DNA from: Chthonomonas sp. UBA2387
GTDB taxonomy: Bacteria > Armatimonadota > Fimbriimonadia > Fimbriimonadales > Fimbriimonadaceae
Reading direction: 5' to 3'
DNA length: 23,824 bases
Assembly: GCA_002343445.1 (NCBI GenBank)
Contig: DDSP01000082.1
Coordinates: forward strand, 1-23,824
In this document: positions 1 to 7,032 of the stretch, piece by piece
How the letters are laid out: each line of letters opens with the position of its first letter
Position numbering within the stretch: the stretch's first letter is position 1
Translations under genes and position numbers: made by a program
Notes under the pieces: generated by a model
Seen by the model: only the letters and a program-made list of their open reading frames with translations
What the model was told of the DNA's origin: nothing
Database searches by the model: none

Positions 1-1256
1 GGCGGGAGAGCGATTCAAAAGACGATTTGCTCGGCTGGGACGCGAACGGGCGAGCGCAGGTGGACAACCACCTCGACCTCGCGATTCGCTTCTCTCTTCG
101 TTCCATTGCGTCCAACCAACCGACGGAGCCAGAGGTGTGCCGCAAGGGAGCGCTCCACGGGGAACGCCGACCAAACAGCCACTCGGGCTCTCTTCTGACC
201 AACCAGTTCATCCGCCTCACCGATCAAGGCACCAACCACGACACCTCGATCTGATCTCGACGCGGCTCCAACCAACACGAGCACATGCGCCACCGGCGGA
301 CTTCTCTATTTAGCTTTTCCGAACGGGCCAACCAGACCCGCTTCCCCACCCCGAAGGGTGGAAACCTCTATCCGACCCTGCTCTCCACGCGGCAAAGGAG
401 CCGGCCCTGGAGAAACGAGACTCCAGAGCCAACACAACCACAGACCGATCGGGACTCGAAGCCCGCACGACCGGCCAGGAAGGAGAACAGGGACAGAAAA
501 CCGCGCCACCCCTCGCTGCGCCCCTCGAAGAAGGGTGCTCCGGAACGGAACGCTCCGGAGCCAAGAACGCAACTTGATCGTCCAGCCGCGGCAAGGCGCC
601 GACTCGACCGGACAGTAGGAGTAGGAGACAGGAAACAAAAACGTGCGCGGACAGACGCAGCGAGAACGGCCGGCCTGAGCCGAACCTCTGATTTCCTCCA
701 TTGCTGCATCGTTGCCATCGCGTTTACCAACCCAAACGGAGGAAGAGGGAGACCGTCGCTTCTCGCGGGCGCTTTCGCACCGACCATGGGCGGACAACCA
801 ACAAGCCGCGCCATGCGCGAGAAGAACAAGTGAAACTCGCCCAACCACGGCGATCTCGAATCCTCTGTTCCTCTCTACGACTGGACCTGGGACCCAACCA
901 CGAATCCAAGGCACTCAGGGGCCGGAGCCCGACGAATACGCCAAAGGGGAACGAGAATGCTGTCGACCAACAGGTGAAAGACGTATGTCTTCACTATCCT
1001 CTCCAATGCCACGGGTCTAACGCCCGCTCCATTGATTTTTGTCCAACCAGCAGTCTCGGATTCCACCACTCGCTTCTCTCTCGCGAGCCCGTCCGGAGTT
1101 CTCTCTTCCGAACGGGAATGGCTTCCGCCGATTCCGACTTGGACCTATTATCGCACAGGTTTCCCGGAATTGCCAGACTTTTTGGACTTTTTTCGTCTGG
1201 ACCCTCCCGAGGCCCCGTGGGCGACCTCGATCCAGACTCATTGTAGCAGGCCCGGG

Positions 1257-1280
1257 CCCGTTTGCCAAGGCCCAAACGGG
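1257..1280. repeat. 8-bp inverted repeat upstream of mntR
   Basis: CCCGTTTG (1257-1264) and CAAACGGG (1273-1280) are perfect inverted repeats around an 8-base loop. No T-run follows on the plus strand, so a classical terminator is not supported. It lies about 50 bases before the mntR start, upstream of the proposed promoter. Confidence 0.45.
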
Positions 1281-1301
1281 GCATCCGGGCAGAAAAACTG
1301 T

Positions 1302-1317
1302 TGTAGCTTGTGCTACA
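1302..1317 (+). promoter_or_regulatory. Candidate MntR operator overlapping the mntR promoter
   Basis: TGTAGC-TTGT-GCTACA is a perfect 6-bp inverted repeat with a 4-base spacer, ending 11 bases before the mntR ATG. Its right arm overlaps a -10-like TACACT (1314-1319). The core TAGC-N4-GCTA is the same as in the known E. coli MntR box (arms CATAGC and GCTATG around four bases), which fits autorepression by the E. coli-type MntR encoded just downstream. The binding itself is inferred. Confidence 0.5.
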
Positions 1318-1328
1318 CTTTGTGGGCC

Positions 1329-1721
1329 ATGAGCGCACACCGATTCCGCCGCACGCGGAACGATCACGCAAAGGAGACGGCCGAAGACTACGTCGAACTC
1401 ATCGCCGCACTCACCGAAGAGCTGGGCGAAGCGCGGGCCGTAGACCTGGCCGAGCGTCTGGGGGTGAGCCACGTGACCGTGACCAAGACGGTGCAGAGAC
1501 TCCAGCGCGAGGGCTATGTCACGGCCAAGCCCTACCGAAGCATCTTTCTAACCGAGCTGGGCCAAGACGTCGCCCGCCAAGCGCGCGAACGGCACGAGTT
1601 GGTGCTCGCCTTCCTGTTGAAGCTGGGCGTTCCAGAAGAGGTCGCCGAGATCGACGCCGAGGGCATCGAGCACCACGTCAGCACCGAGACTCTGGCCAGC
1701 ATCCGTCGTTTCTTGGGTTGA
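1329..1721 (+). CDS. mntR: Manganese-responsive transcriptional regulator MntR (DtxR family)
   Basis: A 130-residue DtxR/MntR-family repressor that should sense Mn(II) and control manganese transport in the cytoplasm. The N-terminal winged helix-turn-helix spans about residues 20-76, with a recognition region around GVSHVTVTK. The likely metal ligands are all present: Asp20 and Glu23 in DYVE, His89 in RERHE, and Glu111, Glu114 and His115 in AEGIEHH. The pattern DYVELI, GEAR, then HHVSxETL is closer to E. coli MntR than to the B. subtilis protein. The length is right for the two-domain form without an SH3-like domain. The ATG at 1329 was chosen because the frame upstream does not look like protein and a -10-like TACACT lies 9 bases before it, so the transcript may be leaderless. 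It converges on the Nudix gene with one base between stops. No Mn transporter is visible in the window. Confidence 0.9.
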   Translation: MSAHRFRRTRNDHAKETAEDYVELIAALTEELGEARAVDLAERLGVSHVTVTKTVQRLQREGYVTAKPYRSIFLTELGQDVARQARERHELVLAFLLKLGVPEEVAEIDAEGIEHHVSTETLASIRRFLG

Positions 1722-1722
1722 T

Positions 1723-2226
1723 TCAGCGTCCATCGCAAGCCTCCGTCAGTCCGGGCGTCTCCAAAAGCCGCCGCACGCAGCCATGCGAATGCTCGAAGAG
1801 CGCCTCGATGAGCGGATTCCAAGAATGGTACACGCTCTCCACGTCGCCCTTGGCCACGAACTGCCGACCGAGCGATTCTTCCTGCATCCCGATCTCTTTC
1901 AACCCAGCCACCACCGCGGCGTAAACCTCGGCCCAACGCACTTCGCTGCGCTCGGTGATGCGGTACGCGCCCAGATACTGCACGTGCTCCAGAATCGCGC
2001 CGGCCTCTTCGTCGGCCTCTCGCCGCACGGCGTCGCACGGGTTCTCGTACGGCTCCACGCGCCCACTGGGAATGCACCAGCCCCGGTCGCAGATGTTGCA
2101 GAGCAGCACTTCGTCGCCCTTCCAAGGGAACACAAGCACCGCGAAAGGACGCAGCGGCGGCCGGTACGGCGAGGGAAAGAACTCGAGCCGTTGCCTGCCG
2201 TATTTGCCGCTGGGGAATTTCTTCAA
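1723..2226 (-). CDS. Nudix hydrolase
   Basis: A 167-residue Nudix-family hydrolase, expected to cleave a nucleoside diphosphate linked to another moiety using Mg or Mn. The complete Nudix box lies at residues 55-77: Gly55, five residues, Glu61, seven residues, then READEEAGA, with the catalytic glutamates in the READEE helix. The substrate cannot be read from the sequence. It is the second gene of a minus-strand operon: the lepB stop is 10 bases upstream. The start appears to be TTG at 2226, since an alternative upstream TTG in the same region runs into a stop; a weak GAGAG purine tract lies upstream. The 3' end abuts the convergent mntR, with one base between stops, so the two transcripts must overlap unless termination is very tight. 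Confidence 0.85.
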   Translation of the reverse strand: MKKFPSGKYGRQRLEFFPSPYRPPLRPFAVLVFPWKGDEVLLCNICDRGWCIPSGRVEPYENPCDAVRREADEEAGAILEHVQYLGAYRITERSEVRWAEVYAAVVAGLKEIGMQEESLGRQFVAKGDVESVYHSWNPLIEALFEHSHGCVRRLLETPGLTEACDGR

Positions 2227-2236
2227 ACGTTTTCTC

Positions 2237-2665
2237 TCAATACCTGACCACTTTGCCCTTCACACGGTTCAAAGGCACGGCTCCGAACTCTCGGCTGTCC
2301 GAACTCATCGAGCGGTTGTCGCCCAACACCCAGACGTAGCCGCGCGGCACCGTGTACGGCTCGAAGAACGGAATGTCCAACGACTTGTGGTCGGGCAACA
2401 CCTCTTCGCCTTCGAGCCAGTACACCCTCTTGATGATGTACTCGTCTTCGGTGGCCCCCGTCAGCACGACCACGTCTTTGCGGTGGATCGGACCCACCAG
2501 CCAGTACGCGTCGCTGATCCAGACCTTCTGTCCGTCGTGAAACGTCGGCTCCATACTGGTGCCGCTGACGATGACAGGACGCACGCGCCGCTGAACGACC
2601 AAGGCGCCCGCAAGCAAAACCACGAGCAACAAGGTCAGTCCAGTGACGGCGGAACGGCGCTTCAT
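2237..2665 (-). CDS. lepB: Signal peptidase I
   Basis: A 142-residue type I signal peptidase that removes signal peptides from exported proteins at the outer face of the inner membrane. One N-terminal membrane segment (about residues 8-25) is followed by the catalytic serine motif SGTSMEP (Ser37), the general-base region DEYIIKRV (Lys79) and the late conserved motif GDNRSMSSDSR (115-125). These are the expected boxes of the Ser-Lys family in the right order. The protein is short, as in the single-membrane-span Gram-positive and mitochondrial-type enzymes, and lacks the large extra domain of E. coli LepB. The start at ATG 2665 places the basic MKRR just before the membrane helix. The Nudix gene follows 10 bases downstream. 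A -10-like TACAGT on the minus strand (2692-2687) could drive both. Confidence 0.9.
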   Translation of the reverse strand: MKRRSAVTGLTLLLVVLLAGALVVQRRVRPVIVSGTSMEPTFHDGQKVWISDAYWLVGPIHRKDVVVLTGATEDEYIIKRVYWLEGEEVLPDHKSLDIPFFEPYTVPRGYVWVLGDNRSMSSDSREFGAVPLNRVKGKVVRY

Positions 2666-2755
2666 CGAATTCGGGGAACCTGTGTCACTGTACCGGACAA
2701 ACCCACCGACGGGCCGCGAAAGTTCCCCCCGAGCGATGTGAGACAATGGGCCCCG

Positions 2756-4258
2756 ATGGCGGCAACCGCACGTCTTGAATCGTCTGCCGAGGGTCACCCG
2801 TGGGTCGTTTTGCAAAACTCGGCGTTGCGCGTCGAGTTCGACCCGTTCGCGGGTGGAGCGGTCGTTCGCATGCTCGACAAGCGTTCGGGTCACGCGACTT
2901 CTCGGTGCGAAGGGTTGCGGGTCGCTGCGTTCGGCCAGCAACCTGCGCCAGCCCTCTGGTCGCTTGACGAGGAACTCGGCGCGTGGACGATGCTCGTCGT
3001 CTTCGGAGGGCTTGGCCTGACGGCCACGTTCACCCTGCACCCCACCGAGCCCAAAATCCAAGTGGACGCGACGCTGCACAACCGGTCGCTGACCGAGCCA
3101 ATGGACACCGACATCGGTCTCTCTTGGGCCGAAGGAGGCGCCCTCGGCGCGTGTTCGGGTGCCCGTTGGGCTCACGACCCGGCGACCGGCTCGGGGCTGG
3201 GCGTGCTCGCCGAAGAGGACTTCGCGTTTCGCCCAGAGAGCGGCGGCGTGTGGAAGCACCCCGTTCTTTGGCGGCTCGCCCCGCGACAAACCATCGGATT
3301 TCGGTGCCTGTGGGTCGCCGTGACCGACATGCCCCGGGTGGAAGTGCTCACGTCGCGGCTTGCGCTCGGTGTGGGCGAGCAACTTAGCCTGCGCGTGTTC
3401 GCCCCGCTCGCCCAGGCTCGGATCGACCTGATGGCGGGGGGCCAGCCCATGTCCGCCCCGTGCGCGGCTTACCCCGAACACACCCTGACACTAGCGTTGC
3501 CGCCCGGCACCGAGCGGGTGGCGATCGTGGGCGAAAAGCGCGACGTGTTGGCTCAATGGCCCGCCGAGCCATCGCTTGCAGTGGAGGGCGTGACGCCCGC
3601 GCACCTTCCCGATTGGTGGCGGGACGTCCTCGATGCGTCTCGACTAGGAAACACCGGCGGGGCGGCCCTTCGTTACGGCCTCTCGGATGCCGGGATGCGG
3701 GGGCTGGCCCATGCCCTCCTCGGTACCGAAGCCCTACGCTCCGACCTGCCCGAAGAGGCGAGCCGTTGGTTCGAGGGTGGTCTGCGGTTCGCGGGCGACG
3801 ATCCCCTCTTGTGGTGGGCGCTGGCGTTCGCCCGGCGATTGGCCGGACTCGACCAAGACAACGAAGACCGATGGGCGCTTGTCGGCGCCCACGAGGCCTC
3901 TCCCCTGGAGCCCATGCTGCGTGCCGAAGCGTTTCTGTCGCAACCCTCGAACCACCGCGACCCGAGCCCGCTGCTGGCGCCCTTGGCCGCAATCCCCGGG
4001 CTGCTCGCTTCGTGCGCCGCGACGCTTCTTGAAACAGGGCAACTCGAGCAGACCGCCAAGTTCCTCGACGAGGCGTTGCGTCACGGCGAGGATCCCATGC
4101 TCCGGTGCCTGCTGGCGGCCACGATCCTTCGCTCGGGCCGAATGACGGCGCAAGCCGCGGAGCACGCCTCGCGGATCGGGGACTTGGGTGCGCTCAAGCC
4201 CGAGGGAGCCGTCCAACGCATGGCCGTTGAGGCCGTCGCCAAGTTCTTAGGGGCGTAG
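2756..4258 (+). CDS. Putative mutarotase-fold (DUF5107-like) protein with C-terminal helical repeats
   Basis: A 500-residue protein of unknown function with no obvious signal peptide. Residues about 10-240 read as a beta-sandwich of the kind found in galactose-mutarotase-like and DUF5107 proteins: LQNSALRVEFDPFAGGAVVR resembles the opening of such domains, followed by a long strand-rich stretch with HNRS and ESGGVWKHP segments. Residues about 285-500 are helix-rich, with repeated Ala/Leu/Glu pairs (EEASRWFEGGLRFAG, QTAKFLDEALRHGEDP) that look like TPR or similar repeats. DUF5107 proteins commonly pair such a domain with TPRs, which is the basis for the call; the assignment is by pattern only. 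ATG 2756 was used; an in-frame GTG at 2738 is possible. GACAAT (2742-2747) could be a -10 element. It is divergent from lepB and ends before a strong hairpin. Confidence 0.6.
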   Translation: MAATARLESSAEGHPWVVLQNSALRVEFDPFAGGAVVRMLDKRSGHATSRCEGLRVAAFGQQPAPALWSLDEELGAWTMLVVFGGLGLTATFTLHPTEPKIQVDATLHNRSLTEPMDTDIGLSWAEGGALGACSGARWAHDPATGSGLGVLAEEDFAFRPESGGVWKHPVLWRLAPRQTIGFRCLWVAVTDMPRVEVLTSRLALGVGEQLSLRVFAPLAQARIDLMAGGQPMSAPCAAYPEHTLTLALPPGTERVAIVGEKRDVLAQWPAEPSLAVEGVTPAHLPDWWRDVLDASRLGNTGGAALRYGLSDAGMRGLAHALLGTEALRSDLPEEASRWFEGGLRFAGDDPLLWWALAFARRLAGLDQDNEDRWALVGAHEASPLEPMLRAEAFLSQPSNHRDPSPLLAPLAAIPGLLASCAATLLETGQLEQTAKFLDEALRHGEDPMLRCLLAATILRSGRMTAQAAEHASRIGDLGALKPEGAVQRMAVEAVAKFLGA

Positions 4259-4271
4259 TCGGATCAATACG

Positions 4272-4303
4272 AATCCCCTCCCCGAAAACTCCGGGAGGGG
4301 ATT
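4272..4303. terminator. Bidirectional hairpin terminator between convergent genes
   Basis: AATCCCCTCCC (4272-4282) and GGGAGGGGATT (4293-4303) form a perfect 11-bp stem with a 10-base loop. It sits in the 71-base gap between two genes that converge, so it can serve both strands. No long T-run follows on either side. Confidence 0.75.
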
Positions 4304-4329
4304 GAGGGTGTGTTGCCAACGAAGCGGGA

Positions 4330-4848
4330 TCAGCCCCCGCGGACGGCGGCATCGCCGCGAACGACCAAGCCCGCGATCTCGCGGACCAAATCGCCATCGC
4401 GCGAAACAAACCTCACCGATAGCCGGTCCTTCGGGTCCTCGTTGTTGGCGGGAACGCCGTTGTCTTGCACGATGACCCGAACGCTTCCGGGCACCGTTCG
4501 GAACCCGCGCGCCGTGCGAACGCGCAACACGGCGGGCCCTTGGAACATTGCCTCGTTGCCCGCAACGCGCAACTGGCCAATCTCGCGAGCGATGATGGAG
4601 AACCCCTCCGCATCGCCTCTGCCGACTTGCGATTCGAGGCTGAAGTGCCCACGAATCAGTTCGTGTCCGTCCCGGACGATCTTGCCGACCTCGAAGCCGA
4701 ACTGATACATCCTGCGGACTTCCGAACCGGGATCGAACGTGCCGAGAACGCCGCGACCTTGCGTCGCGACACCTTGCGCTTGGGCCAAGCCCAGCGCCGC
4801 CGCGCAAATCAAGAGGAGACCTGCGAGGCCTTTCGTCATCATTTTCAT
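4330..4848 (-). CDS. Exported protein of unknown function, DNGxPxxxD beta-sandwich type
   Basis: A 172-residue protein with a clear signal peptide (MKMMTKGLAGLLLICAAALG, cleaved near AQAQG). The mature part is strand-rich and contains ...GHFSLESQ..., ...GNEAMFQGPA... and ...VRVIVQDNGVPANNEDPKDR. This resembles a small beta-sandwich module common in exported bacterial proteins, where a strand with A-x-F-x-G is followed by a terminal V-x-D-N-G-x-P-x-x-x-D motif. I cannot name a biochemical activity. It follows the DUF6786-like lipoprotein gene with an 86-base gap and may be cotranscribed, although an inverted repeat (4866-4873 with 4907-4914) lies in that gap. The start at ATG 4848 gives a well-formed signal peptide; a second Met lies two codons downstream. 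Confidence 0.6.
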   Translation of the reverse strand: MKMMTKGLAGLLLICAAALGLAQAQGVATQGRGVLGTFDPGSEVRRMYQFGFEVGKIVRDGHELIRGHFSLESQVGRGDAEGFSIIAREIGQLRVAGNEAMFQGPAVLRVRTARGFRTVPGSVRVIVQDNGVPANNEDPKDRLSVRFVSRDGDLVREIAGLVVRGDAAVRGG

Positions 4849-4865
4849 TGTCTTGTGTACCTCCA

Positions 4866-4914
4866 AGGCTCCGACCGCCTGGGTGAGACTCTGCAATGGG
4901 CTGAGACGGAGCCT
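4866..4914. repeat. 8-bp inverted repeat in the gap between two exported-protein genes
   Basis: AGGCTCCG (4866-4873) and CGGAGCCT (4907-4914) are exact inverted repeats separated by 33 bases. The loop holds two copies of TGAGAC. It may attenuate transcription between the two minus-strand genes; there is no T-run. Confidence 0.35.
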
Positions 4915-4934
4915 GGTCATGCCGTGTTCAGGAC

Positions 4935-6209
4935 CTAACCTGAATTCTGGTCGGATTTCGGGGCGAACGCTTGAGCCACTTGGTCCAGGTTCGCGTCGAG
5001 CAACTTCGTCGCCAACGCCTGCAGCGCGGCCCGATCGCCCCGGAAGTGGAACGTGCGGCTGTGGTGCGTGTAGGCTTCGCCCGGTTTGAGCGCCAGCGCG
5101 GGAGACGAGGTTTCCAGCTCGTAGAACGGCCCCAGCGGCTTGCCGCCGTCCACGGGTCCGTCGTTGTACGAGTTCACGACGTCGCCGCCAAACGGCTTCT
5201 CCTGAACCTCCCACATCGAGTTGACGTAGTCGGTCGCGCCGGCAGGCAGCGTGTACTGGACGATGGTCAACAGGTTGCGGCCGGGGTCGTAGGAACCGAT
5301 GATCGGCTTGCTTCGCTGCGGATTGACGCCGATCTTGCTGCGGTACTGGCCATCCCCCTTGAAGTAGATCAAGCCGTCGGCGATCTTCAGCCGGTCCTCC
5401 GGCACCTTGCCGAAGTACGTGTCGGTCACGATCGGCCCCATCGTGGCCTCGTCGCCGGTCTTGTAGGGCAACACCACCGTCGTCGTGGGCGAGTGCTTGA
5501 ACATGCCCAGGATCCAGATCGAGAGCAGGCCCTTGTCCTTGGTCCAAGCTTCCTGTCCCGCGTTCTTCACCGTGTTGCTGGTCTCGTAGCCGACCATCTT
5601 CACGCCATCGCCGGGGCGGATGCCGAGGTGCTTCTCGGCGGCGTCGGCGCCGAGAAGGGTGACGCCGCGCGTGATGTGCAGGTCGAACTTGGTGCCCGAG
5701 TAGTTCTCGATCGAGGCCGTGTGTTCGCAAACCACCTCGGTCTTGGACTGCTTGGTGACCTTGTACTTGTCGGTGTCGATGAACGCCGGGGTCTGCCAAT
5801 CGTCGAACACGAACTTGGTGCCGGGCTTGAAGTAGATCGCGAACTGGCCGCCTTCCGGACCCATCCAGAAGCGGTCTTCGCCGCCGAAGGCGTTGATGTG
5901 CGGGTTCGTCTTGCCCGAGCCAATGAGTTCGTGGTTGATCCAGCCGTTCCCATCGCCGGACTTGGCGTCGTGGGAGCTGGTCATCACGCGCCCCTGATAG
6001 GCGGGCACGACCACCAGGCTTGGCCCTTCGTCCTCGCCCAGCACGATGGCATCGGTATGCTTCTTGAGAAACTCGGCGTCTTGGGCGTAGGTCATGGGAG
6101 CTGAGGGCGTTTCGTTGGAGGCTTCGGCCGACTCGGTGGACGATTTGCCGCCGCAGCCGACGAGGGCGAGGGTCGAGACAAGGCACGTGGACCAGAAGAT
6201 GCTCTTCAT
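4935..6209 (-). CDS. DUF6786-like lipoprotein
   Basis: A 424-residue predicted lipoprotein. MKSIFWSTCLVSTLALVGC gives a signal peptide ending in the lipobox LVGC with Cys19 as the lipidated residue, followed by a Gly/Ser/Glu-rich linker. The conserved core has VPAYQGRVMTSS, GWINHELI, HINAFGGEDRFWMGPEGGQ and WQTPAFIDTD. I associate this pattern with the DUF6786 family found in Bacteroidota and other Gram-negatives; the fold is probably a carbohydrate-active beta-sandwich, but no activity is established. It should sit on the inner or outer membrane facing the periplasm. ATG 6209 was chosen over ATG 6224: GGAAG lies 8 bases before it, and a minus-strand -10-like TATACA (6235-6230) would put the transcript start at about 6222, downstream of the upper ATG. 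Confidence 0.7.
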   Translation of the reverse strand: MKSIFWSTCLVSTLALVGCGGKSSTESAEASNETPSAPMTYAQDAEFLKKHTDAIVLGEDEGPSLVVVPAYQGRVMTSSHDAKSGDGNGWINHELIGSGKTNPHINAFGGEDRFWMGPEGGQFAIYFKPGTKFVFDDWQTPAFIDTDKYKVTKQSKTEVVCEHTASIENYSGTKFDLHITRGVTLLGADAAEKHLGIRPGDGVKMVGYETSNTVKNAGQEAWTKDKGLLSIWILGMFKHSPTTTVVLPYKTGDEATMGPIVTDTYFGKVPEDRLKIADGLIYFKGDGQYRSKIGVNPQRSKPIIGSYDPGRNLLTIVQYTLPAGATDYVNSMWEVQEKPFGGDVVNSYNDGPVDGGKPLGPFYELETSSPALALKPGEAYTHHSRTFHFRGDRAALQALATKLLDANLDQVAQAFAPKSDQNSG

Positions 6210-6229
6210 CGCAGACACTTCCATTCGGG

Positions 6230-6254
6230 TGTATACCCGCGCCGCGCCTATACT
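6230..6254. promoter_or_regulatory. Divergent promoter pair
   Basis: Two -10-like hexamers lie back to back between the divergent lipoprotein and ABC ATPase genes: TATACA on the minus strand (6235-6230) and TATACT on the plus strand (6249-6254). The plus-strand hexamer ends only 6 bases before the mlaF-like ATG at 6261, so that message would be leaderless. No convincing -35 box is visible for either. Confidence 0.45.
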
Positions 6255-6260
6255 TCACGC

Positions 6261-6995
6261 ATGATCTCGGTTCGCGGACTGACAAAGCGGTTTGGCGAAC
6301 GTTCCGTGTTGCGCGACGTGTCCATCGAGGTTCCCAAAGGGCACATCGTGGCGATCATGGGCAGCAGCGGCGGCGGCAAGACCACCCTGCTCAAGTGCAT
6401 CGCCGGACTGATCCCCTTCGAAGTCGGCACCGTCGAGGTCGACGGCGTGGACGTTCAGCGAACCACCGACGAGGCGCGCCGCCATCTGGGTCTGGTCTTT
6501 CAGTCCTCGGCGCTGTTCGACTACCTGAACGTGATGGACAACGTGCTGTTCGGCTACCGACGCCGCCATCCGCGCGCTTCGCTCAAGGATCAGCGCGCCG
6601 TCGCCGAAGCCATCCTCGAACAAGTCGGCTTGTCAGGCACGGGACACCTCATGCCCAGCGAACTCAGCGGCGGCATGCGCAAGCGCGTCGGCGTGGCCAG
6701 GGCCCTGATCCTCGAGCCCGCCGTGATGCTGTACGACGAGCCGACGACCGGTCTCGATCCCGTCACCACCTATGCGCTCGACTCGCTCATCGTCGATGTC
6801 CGGGATCGGACGGGAGCGACGTCGCTCATTGTGAGTCACGACTTGACGTCGGTGTTCCGCGTGGCCGACCGCATCGCCTTCCTGCACGCCGGGGAACTTG
6901 TGTTCGATGGGCCCCCGGCCGGCTTCCGCGAAGCCGAGCACCCCGCGATCGCGGAACTGGTTGGCAAAGCCCGCGCCGAAGCCTTCGACGAGTGA
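6261..6995 (+). CDS. mlaF: MlaF-like ABC transporter ATP-binding protein
   Basis: A 244-residue ABC ATPase resembling MlaF/Ttg2A, the cytoplasmic ATPase that powers phospholipid transport between inner and outer membranes. Walker A is GSSGGGKTT (34-42), the Q-loop FQSSALFDYLNVMDN (from 80), the signature LSGGMRKRVGVARAL (135-149), Walker B VMLYDEPTTGLDP (155-167), and the switch histidine VSHD (H193). The FQSxALFxxxNVxDN segment and LSGGMxxRVxxARA are typical of the Mla branch rather than of importers or drug exporters. The usual partners (MlaE permease, MlaD MCE protein) are not in the window, so they must be encoded elsewhere or the assignment is to a related system. The sugar dehydrogenase gene follows 37 bases downstream on the same strand. 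Confidence 0.75.
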   Translation: MISVRGLTKRFGERSVLRDVSIEVPKGHIVAIMGSSGGGKTTLLKCIAGLIPFEVGTVEVDGVDVQRTTDEARRHLGLVFQSSALFDYLNVMDNVLFGYRRRHPRASLKDQRAVAEAILEQVGLSGTGHLMPSELSGGMRKRVGVARALILEPAVMLYDEPTTGLDPVTTYALDSLIVDVRDRTGATSLIVSHDLTSVFRVADRIAFLHAGELVFDGPPAGFREAEHPAIAELVGKARAEAFDE

Positions 6996-7032
6996 GTCCA
7001 CGGACCGAGCGGGTAAGGTTGCATGCAAGGTC

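Larger units (their letters stand above)
1..1328. other. 1.3-kb non-coding, imperfectly repetitive island
   Basis: No reading frame here gives a protein-like sequence. The longest open frames, on either strand, are rich in Arg, Pro, Ser and Gly with no recognisable motif. The plus strand is strikingly rich in CCAAC/CCAACCA: about 15 copies counted by eye, at 112, 116, 199, 232, 268, 272, 328, 429, 727, 798, 841, 894, 967 and 1043 among others, while the reverse word GTTGG is nearly absent. Three diverged blocks starting near 64, 841 and 1043 share the order CAACCA, then CTCG, then CTTCTCTC or similar. No tRNA, rRNA or CRISPR structure was seen. It could be a decayed repeat, an untranslated RNA or a long intergenic spacer. 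Confidence 0.6.

Noticed and set aside
285..914. Long open frames on both strands (182 and 202 residues) in the left island
   Set aside because: The sequences are Arg/Pro/Gly/Ser-rich with no motif, overlap each other on opposite strands, and look like by-products of GC-rich non-coding DNA.
1173..1200. CCAGAC/GTCTGG inverted repeat around a T-rich loop, considered as a terminator
   Set aside because: The stem is only 6 bp with a 16-base loop, and the T-rich run is inside the loop and not after the stem.
1..1328. A CRISPR array or tRNA cluster in the left island
   Set aside because: The repeated words are short, unevenly spaced and not separated by similar-sized spacers, and no cloverleaf was found.
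1955..2755. Upstream extension of the plus-strand frame that ends at 4258
   Set aside because: It runs antisense through the Nudix and lepB genes, whose motifs are clear, so the real start is near 2756.
4971..6104. 377-residue plus-strand open frame opposite the DUF6786-like gene
   Set aside because: It is antisense to a gene with a signal peptide and conserved core, and its sequence is Val/Arg/Gly/His-rich without a motif.
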